From MGBC114079 sp964531385 (GTDB lineage: Bacteria; Bacillota; Clostridia; Lachnospirales; CAG-274), in assembly GCA_964531385.1 (NCBI GenBank), contig CAZHGC010000023.1:1-32547 (forward strand): 32,547 bases of DNA, given 5' to 3'. The notes under the pieces were generated by a model, which did not search any database, was not told where the DNA came from, and was given only the letters and a program-made list of their open reading frames with translations. The translations under genes were made by a program, and so were the position numbers. The stretch's first letter is position 1, and each line of letters begins with the position of its first letter. Shown here piece after piece: positions 1 to 8,545 of the stretch.

Positions 1-2
1 AC

Positions 3-300
3 CTACAACTTCAACAATCTATAACCCAACAAACTCAACAAACCAACTTCACTACCTCTTTGCCCTCCCAACCTCAACAAACCCAACAAACTCAACAAAC
101 CAACAACACTACCTCTCTGCCCTCTCAACCTCAACAATCTAACTCTACAACTCTGCCCTCTCAACCTCAACAACCTACTAACCAACAACCTCAACAATCC
201 AACTCTACCTCTTTGCCCTTCCAAACTCAACAAACCAACAACACCACCTCTCTACCCTCCACCCCCCAACCCTCTCCAACCCAAGCTCTCCTCCAACAGC
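3..300 (+). repeat. Imperfect CCTCAACAA/CCAACAACA coding repeat, almost free of G
   Basis: The first 300 bases contain only six G on the plus strand and are dominated by CAA, CCT, ACC and TCT codons. The phrase TGCCCTC(T/C)CAACCTCAACAA recurs three to four times at irregular spacing. It encodes a disordered Gln/Pro/Thr linker in the FliK-like protein. Slippage-prone length variation is expected (inference). Confidence 0.85.
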
Positions 301-1775
301 TACTAACCCACCACCAAAAAATATTTCTTCCTCGTTTGGAGCAATCGGTAAACACAGGAAGTCTCGACCCTTTCAGGAATTTTCTAACAAATTACGGTTT
401 TGAAACTCATCTCTCACCATTCGAATTAAATGAAGTTCTAACAACTGTTTTGCCCGAAAATTCAAACTTGCTAACAAAATTTCATTCTTTGCCCGAAGTT
501 AAAATAGCACTTTCAGCAAGCAACTTACATAAAAATAACACCGAAATAAATTCAACAACTGCCGATACTATAACAAAAAACACTCAAAACACCTCTGCAA
601 AACAGCCACAACCCGCAGTTTTACAAGAAAATGTAACTTCAAAAAATATAAACATAACCCCACAAAAACAAAATACATTTGCAACAATGCAACAACCTAC
701 AAACACAACCAGTTTTTCGCACACTTCAGCAAAACCTCAGCAATCTTCGTTTTCGTTTGAGCAAATGTTTTTTCAAAACAAGGAAATGTTGCTTCCCCAA
801 CTTGAAAAATCAATACAACAAAATTCACTAAAACATTTTACAAATTTCGTTGAACATATGGGATATAAAAATCCAATTCCGATAAATGAGTTAAACACCG
901 CTGTAAAATCAACTTTGTGGAATAAAAAAGAATTAATAACAAAATTTCAAAATATCCCCGAAATAAAAGAATTTTTGAATGATTATCAAAATCCACCAAC
1001 TCAACAACAAAATCAAAGCCAACCCGAAAGTATAATTCAAAATAAAAATAATATAACAAATAAGCATTTTTCGTTAAATGATTTCAGCCTAAAAGAATTA
1101 ACGGAAATTTTTAAAGAAGCATTTAAAGATTATCCAAAATTAAACGAAAAAGCTCAAGAATTATTAAATACAAAAGAAAAATTTTTAAATAAAGCAGTAA
1201 AATCGTTGTCTTTGGATTTTTCAAAAGATTATGACGAGCTAAATAGATTTTCCGAAAGATTTGATGAAAAATTATCAACAGCAAAAACAGAAATATCAAA
1301 ATATGAAACACCAAATATAAAAGAAGCCTCCAATGACTTAAATAATATACAAAATAATCTCGAATTTGTGTCCCAAATGAAAGATTTGGCATATTTCCAA
1401 CTACCAATAATTATAAATAATAACCCATCAACAGCAGAATTGTATGTTTTTAAAAATAAGAAAAAAAATAAAACCGCAAACTCCGCAAGTGCCGTAATTT
1501 CATTGGATTTAGCGTTTTTAGGTCATTTTGAAGCATATATAAATAAAACCGACAGAAATATTGTTTGTCAATTCAAAACAGAAAATAAAGATGTTGAAAA
1601 ATTAATTTCTTCAAAAACAAATGAATTGCAGACATTGTTAAAAAATTATAATTATAACTTAATGCAAGTAACGTTTAAAGAATTGGACGAAAAATTCTCT
1701 CCTCTTTCCTCCGAACCCTCTCTTTCGGAAAAAGAAATAAAAAAATCATCATTTGCACTTGATATAACAACATAA
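3..1775 (+). CDS. FliK-like flagellar hook-length control protein, 5' truncated by window edge
   Basis: The frame is open to the left edge, so the start lies outside; the TTG at 60 is only an internal codon. Residue numbers here count from that codon. A Gln/Pro/Thr/Asn/Ser-rich repeat tract (about 1-75, with the recurring phrase LPSQPQQ) is followed by two copies of a ~72-residue module (about 81-153 and 236-306, sharing LPxLExS and LxTKFxxxPE). A charged helical stretch (335-435) and a C-terminal domain (437-545) follow. The C-terminal domain reads AVISLDLAFLGHFEAYI, then a helix, then NYNLMQVTF, which matches the Flg_hook fold of FliK C-termini (LxLxPxxLGxxxVxI pattern). FliK is the secreted molecular ruler that makes FlhB switch from hook to filament export. 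No other flagellar gene is visible. The family call rests on the C-terminus only; the central modules are unrecognised. Confidence 0.62.
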   Translation, partial: LQLQQSITQQTQQTNFTTSLPSQPQQTQQTQQTNNTTSLPSQPQQSNSTTLPSQPQQPTNQQPQQSNSTSLPFQTQQTNNTTSLPSTPQPSPTQALLQQLLTHHQKIFLPRLEQSVNTGSLDPFRNFLTNYGFETHLSPFELNEVLTTVLPENSNLLTKFHSLPEVKIALSASNLHKNNTEINSTTADTITKNTQNTSAKQPQPAVLQENVTSKNINITPQKQNTFATMQQPTNTTSFSHTSAKPQQSSFSFEQMFFQNKEMLLPQLEKSIQQNSLKHFTNFVEHMGYKNPIPINELNTAVKSTLWNKKELITKFQNIPEIKEFLNDYQNPPTQQQNQSQPESIIQNKNNITNKHFSLNDFSLKELTEIFKEAFKDYPKLNEKAQELLNTKEKFLNKAVKSLSLDFSKDYDELNRFSERFDEKLSTAKTEISKYETPNIKEASNDLNNIQNNLEFVSQMKDLAYFQLPIIINNNPSTAELYVFKNKKKNKTANSASAVISLDLAFLGHFEAYINKTDRNIVCQFKTENKDVEKLISSKTNELQTLLKNYNYNLMQVTFKELDEKFSPLSSEPSLSEKEIKKSSFALDITT

Positions 1776-1803
1776 TTATAATTTAAAATTAATGTCTAAA
1801 TAT

Positions 1804-1858
1804 AAAAATATAGGCTCTGAAAAGCAAATTATATGCCTTTCAAAAGCCTATATTTTTT
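1804..1858. terminator. Bidirectional Rho-independent terminator
   Basis: Inverted arms AAAAATATAGGCT and AGCCTATATTTTT extend inward through TGAAA/TTTCA around an AT-rich loop. The hairpin is A-rich on one side and T-rich on the other. It lies between the convergent FliK-like gene and the sialidase-like gene and can serve both. Confidence 0.85.
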
Positions 1859-1881
1859 GTCTTATATTATTTAAAATTTAA

Positions 1882-3528
1882 TTAATTTAATGAAATTTTA
1901 TCCAATGGAATACGTGTAAAATCAACGTGTTCCTTATTTGTTGCATAAGATACATATAAATAATTGCCAATAACTACAGATTTTGGATAATGATATCCCA
2001 ACCTTTTAGCTTTGCCCTCATATTTAAGTTCGGGAATATCTCCCTGAGTTCTCAAAACATATGCTACATCAAAAATTTTTCCGTCTTTGCTCAAAGTTAT
2101 TGTAAGAGGTATGCGAAGTTTATTCGTAACCGAATTTCCAACCAAATAAGCCGTTGCATCAGGCAAATTTCCGGCACTTTGTTTAGAACGAGAATCCGGC
2201 ATATTTGTCAAAACAGTATCGCTCCAAGTTTCACCTTGATTATAACTTATAGATGCAAGTTTATAAAATGTGCTGTCTTGATCTCTAAAAATCATAACAA
2301 TATTATTATCGCTGTTAGTAAAAATGCTTGGCTCCATTTCTCTTGAAGTTTCGCCGTCTGTTTTCATATTTGTATATTCCGCACGAACCCAGCCTTTAAC
2401 GCCGGATTTATCATCAGTATAAATCGGATTAGCAAATAATCCCGGTTGAAAATGTGCCGCACAAACAACTCTACCGCTTTCCAAAGTATGCGGGTCTTGT
2501 TCAATAATTCCGTTCATTTCCGAACCGTCTTTCATAAGAACAGGCTTCATTTCCGACCAGTTAACACCGTCTTTGCTTTCAACATAATGTGCAAAACCGC
2601 CCCTTGGAGAAGTTTCATTATGCCATACATTTATATACGAAACAAGAGTATCACCATTAACATACCAACCGCCGGAAGAACAATAACCGTTTTCAATGCT
2701 CGGAACAAGAACTTTCGGCTCACTCCAATTAACACCGTCATCACTCACACTGTAAGCAACCCAAGTATCCTCCGCATCTTCATCAACAGCAGAACTTTGC
2801 CATTGGCAATAAATCTTTCCTTTAAATTCTGTCATAAAAACACCGTTAACATAGTGGTCTGTTCCCTCGTCAGCAGAAAAAACAGTATACGTTTCCGCCC
2901 CTTCAATTTTTCCAAGCCCAATGTCTGTTTTAGACTCATCAAAAAGATTGTCTGCAACAGAAAAAGGAACTTCATTTACCTTTTTATCATCGGCTTTTGT
3001 TTCAATGTAAATTTCAAATGAACCACCGTCGGAAACCCAGTTAACTTCAAAATCAAAAGCCTCCGCCAAATATCTAACGGGAAGATATGTAACATCATTA
3101 TACAATAACGGAGCAACATTTTTATTTTCAGAATCAATATATCCAATTTCTCCGTTTATAATACCTTGCGGTTTGGAAACAAAAACTTCAATAACTTTTT
3201 CGTCTTTTTTAATTGAAACCATTTTATATTGAACATTGTAATCAACCGAAACGGATAAAAGTTCTGATATTTTTCTGCAAGGCAAAAAAGCTCTGTTTGT
3301 GTTTTTGTCAATAATTAAATCATTATCAAAATCAAATTTATTACCGTCAATAAAAACAGAAGCATTAACAACTTCGTATATATCCGGTGTTTCAACCGTC
3401 TCGGCAGAATTGTATATTTCTTGTACTTTTCCGCTTGAAACATCACCAACATTCGCCATAACAACAGAATTAGCCAAAAGCATACTAACAAAAGCAACCG
3501 AAACAAACTTCATAGCATTATTCTTCAT
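1882..3528 (-). CDS. Secreted sialidase-fold beta-propeller protein with copper-amine-oxidase-N type domain
   Basis: The 548-aa product starts at the ATG at 3528 because AAAGGAG lies nine bases upstream; a TTG further out would overlap that site. Residues 1-25 form a signal peptide. Residues 55-178 match the Cu_amine_oxidN1 module of clostridial surface proteins (LPCRKISELL, then a second half with LPVRYLAEAF and NWV). Residues 210-548 form a BNR/sialidase-type propeller with Asp-box motifs SDDGVNW (262), SKDGVNW (318) and NQGETW (430). Such propellers act on glycans (sialidases and other exo-glycosidases or lyases) or simply bind them. The substrate cannot be fixed here, and I could not assign the sialidase Arg triad or the Tyr/Glu pair. 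It appears monocistronic, with its own promoter and terminator. Confidence 0.75.
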   Translation of the reverse strand: MKNNAMKFVSVAFVSMLLANSVVMANVGDVSSGKVQEIYNSAETVETPDIYEVVNASVFIDGNKFDFDNDLIIDKNTNRAFLPCRKISELLSVSVDYNVQYKMVSIKKDEKVIEVFVSKPQGIINGEIGYIDSENKNVAPLLYNDVTYLPVRYLAEAFDFEVNWVSDGGSFEIYIETKADDKKVNEVPFSVADNLFDESKTDIGLGKIEGAETYTVFSADEGTDHYVNGVFMTEFKGKIYCQWQSSAVDEDAEDTWVAYSVSDDGVNWSEPKVLVPSIENGYCSSGGWYVNGDTLVSYINVWHNETSPRGGFAHYVESKDGVNWSEMKPVLMKDGSEMNGIIEQDPHTLESGRVVCAAHFQPGLFANPIYTDDKSGVKGWVRAEYTNMKTDGETSREMEPSIFTNSDNNIVMIFRDQDSTFYKLASISYNQGETWSDTVLTNMPDSRSKQSAGNLPDATAYLVGNSVTNKLRIPLTITLSKDGKIFDVAYVLRTQGDIPELKYEGKAKRLGYHYPKSVVIGNYLYVSYATNKEHVDFTRIPLDKISLN

Positions 3529-3621
3529 AAAAATATTCTCCTTTAACAATTATTTATATTGCAAAATAGAAATCTTCAAACCTATAATTAAAAAACAGAA
3601 ACAAAATCAGTTCTGCATTTT

Positions 3622-3651
3622 ATAATATTTTAACATATTTTGTTATATCAA
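3622..3651 (-). promoter_or_regulatory. Candidate sigma-A promoter of the sialidase-like gene
   Basis: On the minus strand TTGATA (3651-3646) and TATTAT (3627-3622) are 18 bases apart. The leader to the ATG at 3528 is about 90 bases. An overlapping alternative, TTGCTT-17-TAAAAT, exists in this very AT-rich stretch, so the exact boxes are uncertain. Confidence 0.45.
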
Positions 3652-3749
3652 GCAATAATTTTTAAATTGAGAACATAATACAATCCTGTTGATGTACAAA
3701 AAATAAGTAACACAAAAATTTCAAATTAATTTGTATAATCGTCAAACAA

Positions 3750-4832
3750 CTATACGTTTTTCAAAACCCTTGAATAACCATTATCTTTTAAATAATCCAA
3801 AAAATGTTTGTCAACTATTTCAACCCCACTGTGGTTTAAATGTGCATCATCTCGGAAATTCCCATTATTCAAAAGCTTTTCATCTTTGTTTATAAGATTA
3901 TAGTCCAAATACGGAATTTCGTTTTCTTTTGCAAAATCAGATATTGTCGAATTAACAATATGATAATTTTTCATATATTCATTTGAAACATTTGCAACGG
4001 GAGCCGTCACAAAAATCAATTTTATATCGTTCGTTTTGCAAGTTTCTATTATTTTTTCCAAATATTTTTTTTGAGACTTTTCAAAAGTCCAATTTTTGCC
4101 ATCAAAATTTTTAAATTGATTTGTTTTATCAAATTCGTCAGGAAGCATATTATAATTGCAATATGTATATCCTTTCGAGCGATATTCTTCTTTTCCCTGT
4201 TGTTTTGCCGAAACTTTGTCTAAAACACCAAATTTTTCCTTCAAATCATCTTTCAGCTCTTTATTTTTAAATGCAAAATAATCTTGTTGATATTTAAATA
4301 TGTCTGCATTATATTTTATTTTTTCGCCAAGAGGAAAAACATCGTTTATATATTGTTTTTCCAAATCTTCATTTTTCAAAACTTGAAAAAGCATTCCGGC
4401 TTGTTTCAATTCAAATTCATCGTCAAGCATATCCCAATATACTTCAACAACCGCAACTTTTGGCTTTTGATAATTTAAAACTTCAAGAAGTGTAAAATAT
4501 GTCGAATCGGGGTGTTGAAGAGGCATTCCCATTTGATAACTCGAAATTTTCAAATCCTTATCAAAAATTTCTGGGTCAAATGTGCAATATGAATGTGACG
4601 AACCCAAAAAAACCATATCAAGGCTGTTTTTTTCAAGAGAATAAAACTCATTCCACCTTTTTTCGTTATATGTATTTATAAGATTTTCCGTACTTGCATT
4701 CGAATATTTTTTACCTATATAAAAAATCGTCGGAACTATGCAAAGTATGAAAAAAAACAATTTTATATATATAAAATTAAATTTTTTCTTTTTAGGTTCG
4801 TTAAAATTGGAAGTAGATGAATTCTCCGCCAT
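3750..4832 (-). CDS. SGNH-type hydrolase/acyltransferase partner of MBOAT (DltD/AlgX-like role)
   Basis: The 360-aa product starts at the ATG at 4832, behind a GGGGGTG site. A TTG two codons upstream is less well placed. A short Lys-rich cytoplasmic N-terminus precedes one membrane segment (about 18-40), so the rest should be extracytoplasmic. Residues 73-81 hold FLGSSHS, an SGNH block-I-like Ser motif, and residues 328-331 (DDAH) fit the C-terminal DxxH catalytic pair. The gene overlaps the upstream MBOAT gene by 32 bases, so the two are translationally coupled. In such pairs the MBOAT protein moves an acyl group across the membrane and the SGNH protein transfers it to a cell-wall or exopolysaccharide acceptor. 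The acceptor is unknown here. Confidence 0.75.
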   Translation of the reverse strand: MAENSSTSNFNEPKKKKFNFIYIKLFFFILCIVPTIFYIGKKYSNASTENLINTYNEKRWNEFYSLEKNSLDMVFLGSSHSYCTFDPEIFDKDLKISSYQMGMPLQHPDSTYFTLLEVLNYQKPKVAVVEVYWDMLDDEFELKQAGMLFQVLKNEDLEKQYINDVFPLGEKIKYNADIFKYQQDYFAFKNKELKDDLKEKFGVLDKVSAKQQGKEEYRSKGYTYCNYNMLPDEFDKTNQFKNFDGKNWTFEKSQKKYLEKIIETCKTNDIKLIFVTAPVANVSNEYMKNYHIVNSTISDFAKENEIPYLDYNLINKDEKLLNNGNFRDDAHLNHSGVEIVDKHFLDYLKDNGYSRVLKNV

Positions 4833-6252
4833 TTCCAAACACCCCCGTTGATAATATTATAACAACAATCACATAATAGAAAATAAATCTAAAAACAAAC
4901 GGTTTATTATCCAAAAATTGATGAATTGTTCTATTTTTTTCAAAAAGCTCAATAAATATAAGTAACAATATCGAACACACGCATATAACAAATTCATATA
5001 TCGAAAGCCCAAAACTGTTCAAAAGGTCATATATATACTGCATATCCGTTATGCAATTTAAATCCGAAAACAAATTTTCAACTATGTAAAAAGCATCGGT
5101 TATTGTATTCGCTCTGAAAAAAATCCAAGCAAACGAAACCAGCACAAACGTTATAATTACTCTGAAAAAATTAAAAACAAAAAATTGGGACTTATTTGTC
5201 TTAAAAATTCTGTTTTTTAAATCTCCAATAATTTGATACAACCCATGTATTCCGCCCCAAATAACAAATGTCCAATTTGCACCATGCCAAAGACCACTCA
5301 AAAGAAATGTAACCAAAAGATTAAAATATTTTCTGATTAAAGAGCAATGACTTCCGCCAAGTGGAATGTAAACATAGTCTTTCAACCAACTTGAAAGAGA
5401 AATATGCCAATTTCGCCAAAATTCCTGTATATTTTTTGAAAAATACGGACGATTGAAATTTTTCATCAAATCAATTCCAAGTGTTTTTGCACAACCAATT
5501 GCAATATCGGAATAACCGCTAAAATCACAATAAATTTGAAATGTAAAAAATAATGTTGCAATTATATAAGCAATTCCGCCAAAATCCTGAGCTTGATTAT
5601 AAACTGTGTTAACAAGAAGAGCAACCCTATCGGCAATAACAACTTTTTTAAAATATCCAATCAACATATATTTCAACCCTGTTGATATATTCACAGTGTT
5701 AAATTTATGATGCACAAAAAGCTGACCCAAAAGATTTTCCGCTCTTTCTATAGGGCCTGCAACAAGTTGCGGAAAAAATGTTAAATATAACGTAAACTTA
5801 AAAAAATTAAGCTCCGGTTTTATTCTCTTTTTATACACATCTATCGTATATGATGCAGCTTGAAATGTAAAAAATGATATTCCCATAGGCAAAACTATAT
5901 CAAAATCACCAATTGGATATTCAATCCCCAAATATTGATATAAACTCATAAAACTGTGATTTATAAACACAGCATATTTAAACACAAAAAGCAAACCAAA
6001 ATTTATTATCAAACTTATAACCAAAAACAATTTTTTATATTTCGGCGTATCCGAAACATTTATACAACCGGATAAAAAATAGTTTGCAAACGAAGAAAAG
6101 AAAATCAAAATTATAAATTCCGGACGCCACCACATATAAAATATGCAACTTGCAAAAAGAAGCATCACCCATTTTATTTTAAAAGGCAAAACATAATATA
6201 AAAACAAAACTATTGCAAAAAAAAGCAAAAATGTTATGGAATTAAACAGCAT
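4801..6252 (-). CDS. MBOAT family membrane-bound O-acyltransferase (AlgI/DltB-like)
   Basis: The 483-aa polytopic protein has about ten or more hydrophobic segments. It carries the family signatures LPMGISFFTFQ (121-131), AGPIER (165-170), FWRNWHISLSSWLKDYVYIP (278-297) and GLWHGANWTF (320-329), with the expected catalytic His323. Its length matches AlgI/PatA-type enzymes (450-520 aa). The ATG at 6252 has a modest AGGATTG site. It is the first gene of a two-gene unit with the overlapping SGNH gene. The inferred role is O-acetylation of a secreted or wall-bound glycan. Confidence 0.9.
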   Translation of the reverse strand: MLFNSITFLLFFAIVLFLYYVLPFKIKWVMLLFASCIFYMWWRPEFIILIFFSSFANYFLSGCINVSDTPKYKKLFLVISLIINFGLLFVFKYAVFINHSFMSLYQYLGIEYPIGDFDIVLPMGISFFTFQAASYTIDVYKKRIKPELNFFKFTLYLTFFPQLVAGPIERAENLLGQLFVHHKFNTVNISTGLKYMLIGYFKKVVIADRVALLVNTVYNQAQDFGGIAYIIATLFFTFQIYCDFSGYSDIAIGCAKTLGIDLMKNFNRPYFSKNIQEFWRNWHISLSSWLKDYVYIPLGGSHCSLIRKYFNLLVTFLLSGLWHGANWTFVIWGGIHGLYQIIGDLKNRIFKTNKSQFFVFNFFRVIITFVLVSFAWIFFRANTITDAFYIVENLFSDLNCITDMQYIYDLLNSFGLSIYEFVICVCSILLLIFIELFEKNRTIHQFLDNKPFVFRFIFYYVIVVIILSTGVFGNGGEFIYFQF

Positions 6253-6320
6253 TTCAATCCTACTTTCGAATAATTTTTTAATTTGAAAAAAATAAAAACA
6301 AAACTCTTTTTCAACAACTA

Positions 6321-6380
6321 ATTAGGAGCGAAATTTAAATAGTTTTGAAAAAAATAAAAATCTAAATTTCCGCTCCCAAT
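6321..6380. repeat. Long-loop inverted repeat between prfC and the MBOAT gene
   Basis: The left arm ATTAGGAGCGAAATTTA (6321-6337) pairs with TAAATTTCCGCTCCCAAT (6363-6380) with one mismatch and one bulged base, enclosing about 25 A-rich bases. No T-run follows on either strand, so it is not a textbook terminator. It could be a processing or attenuation hairpin after prfC, or in the MBOAT leader. Confidence 0.6.
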
Positions 6381-6396
6381 CAATTTATGTTATGAA

Positions 6397-7989
6397 TTAA
6401 TTATTTGAAAATTGTTCCTGAACGTCCAACGCTTCAACAAGTTCTATATCCTGATTTCTTTCAACAAAATTATCAAGTGTATATTGATTTGCAAAAAGAA
6501 GAACAGGACGCTCATAATGGTCAAAAACAAGTGAACATCTTGAATTTTCAAAATCTTTCAAGCTGTTTGGGTCGTCTGTTTTAACCCAACGTGCAACACT
6601 GAAATTCAAAGGTTCCATTCTTATTTCAGAATTATACTCGTTTTTCAATCTATATTCAAAAACTTCAAATTGCAACGCACCAACAGCACCCAATATTACG
6701 TCGTTAAATTCATTTTTGTATATCTGAATTGCACCCTCTTGTGCAAGCTGGTCAACGCCCTTTTGAAAATGCTTTGCTTTCATAGAGTTTATCGGGCGAA
6801 CACGCATAAACAATTCGGGAGGGAAAGTTGGCAAAGGCTCAAAGAAAAGAGATTCTTTTTTCGTTGTCAATGTATCGCCTATTTGATAATTTCCCGAATC
6901 ATATATTCCAATTATATCACCCGCACTTGCAATATCAACAATTTCTCGTTCATTTGCCATAAGTTGTGTCGATTGATTTAATTTCAACGTTTTTCCCGTT
7001 CTTGAAAGAGTTACATTCATTCCTCTTTCAAAAGTTCCCGAACAAATTCGCATAAATGCAAGCCTGTCCCTGTGGGCAGGGTTCATATTTGCTTGAATTT
7101 TAAATATAAATCCGCTAAAAAATTCATCTGTTGGCAAAACCTCGCCGGTTGTTGTTTTTCTTGCCCCCGGAGCCGGAGACATTTTAAGAAAATGTTCAAG
7201 AAATTCCGTAACACCAAAATCAACAAGAGCCGTTCCAAAGAAAACAGGTGAAAGTTTTCCCGCCGAAATCAAATCCATATCAAACTCATTTCCCGCACCG
7301 TCCAAAAGTTCAATTTCATTCCTTAAATTTTTCAAATTCTCATCGCTCAAAACTCCCTCAAGCTCTGTTCCGTAAACTCCTTTTTCACCAAGCTCAATAG
7401 TTGTTTCTTTTCGATATAAATGAACTTTGTTTTCAAGACGGTCATAAATTCCCTCAAAAAGCTGACCGCTTCCAATCGGCCACGTTACAGAAACCGAGGG
7501 AAGCCCCAAAGCTTCCTCCAAATCTTCAAGCAAATCCAAAGGGTCTTCGGCTTGTCTGTCAAGCTTGTTTATAAATGTAAAAACAGGAATTTCACGCATA
7601 CTGCAAACTTTAAACAATTTTTTTGTTTGAGCTTCAACGCCTTTTGCCGCATCAATTACCATAACAGCACTGTCAACGGAAGTTAAAATTCTATAAGTAT
7701 CCTCTCCAAAATCATTATGCCCAGGAGTATCCATTATCGAAACGATTTTATCGTTATATTCAAATTGCATTACAGACGAAGTTACGGAAATTCCTCTTTG
7801 CTTTTCAATCTCCATCCAATCCGAGCGAGCAAATTTTGAATTTTTAACTGCTTTAACCGTTCCCGCCTCTCTAATTGCCCCGCCATGAAAAAGCAATTTT
7901 TCCGTCAAAGTTGTCTTTCCGGCATCGGGGTGAGATATAATTCCAAAAATTCTTCTTTTATTTATCGATTCTATATTTGGTGCAGACAT
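6397..7989 (-). CDS. prfC: Peptide chain release factor 3 (RF3)
   Basis: The 530-aa GTPase matches the usual RF3 length (about 525-535). Visible motifs are the P-loop SHPDAGKTT (19-27), the G2 region RGISVTSS, DTPGHNDF (87-94) and NKLD (141-144). An EF-Tu-like domain II and the RF3 C-terminal domain follow. The opening KRRIFGIISHPDAGKTT and the FGEDTYR stretch separate RF3 from EF-G and TypA/LepA. RF3 recycles RF1/RF2 from the ribosome after termination. The ATG at 7989 follows GAAAGGAAC. No terminator is obvious downstream, only the long-loop hairpin, so read-through into the MBOAT unit is possible. Confidence 0.97.
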   Translation of the reverse strand: MSAPNIESINKRRIFGIISHPDAGKTTLTEKLLFHGGAIREAGTVKAVKNSKFARSDWMEIEKQRGISVTSSVMQFEYNDKIVSIMDTPGHNDFGEDTYRILTSVDSAVMVIDAAKGVEAQTKKLFKVCSMREIPVFTFINKLDRQAEDPLDLLEDLEEALGLPSVSVTWPIGSGQLFEGIYDRLENKVHLYRKETTIELGEKGVYGTELEGVLSDENLKNLRNEIELLDGAGNEFDMDLISAGKLSPVFFGTALVDFGVTEFLEHFLKMSPAPGARKTTTGEVLPTDEFFSGFIFKIQANMNPAHRDRLAFMRICSGTFERGMNVTLSRTGKTLKLNQSTQLMANEREIVDIASAGDIIGIYDSGNYQIGDTLTTKKESLFFEPLPTFPPELFMRVRPINSMKAKHFQKGVDQLAQEGAIQIYKNEFNDVILGAVGALQFEVFEYRLKNEYNSEIRMEPLNFSVARWVKTDDPNSLKDFENSRCSLVFDHYERPVLLFANQYTLDNFVERNQDIELVEALDVQEQFSNN

Positions 7990-8013
7990 TTTTTTGTTCC
8001 TTTCTGAATATAT

Positions 8014-8099
8014 TTAAAACAATGGCACAAATTCCCATAAATAAAAATTAGGAAACACCCGCCAAAGCTGTAAAATTATAGTTGCAAATATTGCCCTAA
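8014..8099. repeat. Degenerate MITE-like element in the prfC leader
   Basis: On the minus strand this stretch begins with a GGGCAATA end and continues ATAATTTTACAGCTTTGG, closely matching the element at 11237-11322. The other end (ATTGTTTTAAATAT) resembles ATTGCCTTAAATATT of that copy. Inner sequence has diverged. It lies between the small gene at 8106-8339 and prfC. Confidence 0.5.
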
Positions 8100-8103
8100 C
8101 CAA
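8075..8103 (-). promoter_or_regulatory. Candidate prfC promoter inside the repeat relic
   Basis: On the minus strand TTGGTT (8103-8098) and a perfect TATAAT (8080-8075) are separated by 17 bases, about 85 bases before the prfC ATG. The -10 box belongs to sequence shared with the 11237-11322 element. Confidence 0.5.
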
Positions 8104-8105
8104 TA

Positions 8106-8339
8106 TCAAAGTGAAAAATTTCCATATTCAATTCCTTTATCGGTTATAGTCATTTTGGCTTTATCGTCGGAACGGAAATTTATTTTTATAAATCCCTCAT
8201 TTTCCAAATTTTGAATAGCTGTATTATATTTTCTCAACATATTTGGCGATGAGCTTGCAAATTTATAGCTGTAATTATCAGAACCGCACAAATACGATTG
8301 GTAAGCTCTGTCAAAAATTTCTTTTTCAAGATTATTCAT
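8106..8339 (-). CDS. Small winged-helix-like hypothetical protein
   Basis: The 77-aa product is preceded by AAAGGTGG eight bases before the ATG at 8339. Helical N-terminus, then LENEGFIKINFRSDDKAKMTITDKG-type spacing (helix, then two strands forming a wing, ending in a DKGIEY motif) resembles the C-terminal half of winged-helix DNA-binding or replication-initiator-like proteins. No family is recognised with confidence. It sits directly upstream of prfC in the same direction, but a separate prfC promoter candidate lies between them. Confidence 0.6.
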   Translation of the reverse strand: MNNLEKEIFDRAYQSYLCGSDNYSYKFASSSPNMLRKYNTAIQNLENEGFIKINFRSDDKAKMTITDKGIEYGNFSL

Positions 8340-8406
8340 AGTTTGCCACCTTTCAAAATAACATCAATCTTCGGTTACTATAATAAATTTTTAACTGTAA
8401 GAAGTC

Positions 8407-8453
8407 GGGTCGCTCGTTTTTTTTATTTACAATTTAATTTCTTGTAATTTAAC
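8407..8453. repeat. Fragment of the GGGTCGCT dispersed repeat
   Basis: GGGTCGCT followed by a T-run, ATTTACAATTT, ATTTCTT and TAATTT matches the interior of the larger element at 20556-20741 in the same orientation, with few differences. Terminal inverted repeats are not clear around this copy, so it looks like a truncated relic. Confidence 0.65.
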
Positions 8454-8465
8454 TGGAACACAGAC

Positions 8466-8517
8466 AAAAAAAGCGTGCATGATATTCATACACACCCTTA
8501 AAGTTTGTGCTTTTTTT
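8466..8517 (-). terminator. Terminator of the DUF6465-like gene
   Basis: On the minus strand AAAAAAAGCAC and GTGCACGCTTTTTTT form a hairpin ending in seven T, just downstream of the stop at 8546. Part of the stem uses G-T pairs. Confidence 0.6.
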
Positions 8518-8545
8518 ACAGCATCAATACAGACCCGTTTTAAAA

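Noticed and set aside
3720..3735. Palindrome CAAATTAATTTG as terminator of the SGNH gene
   Set aside because: It has no loop and no GC in the stem, so it is just AT-rich symmetry. No convincing terminator was found there.
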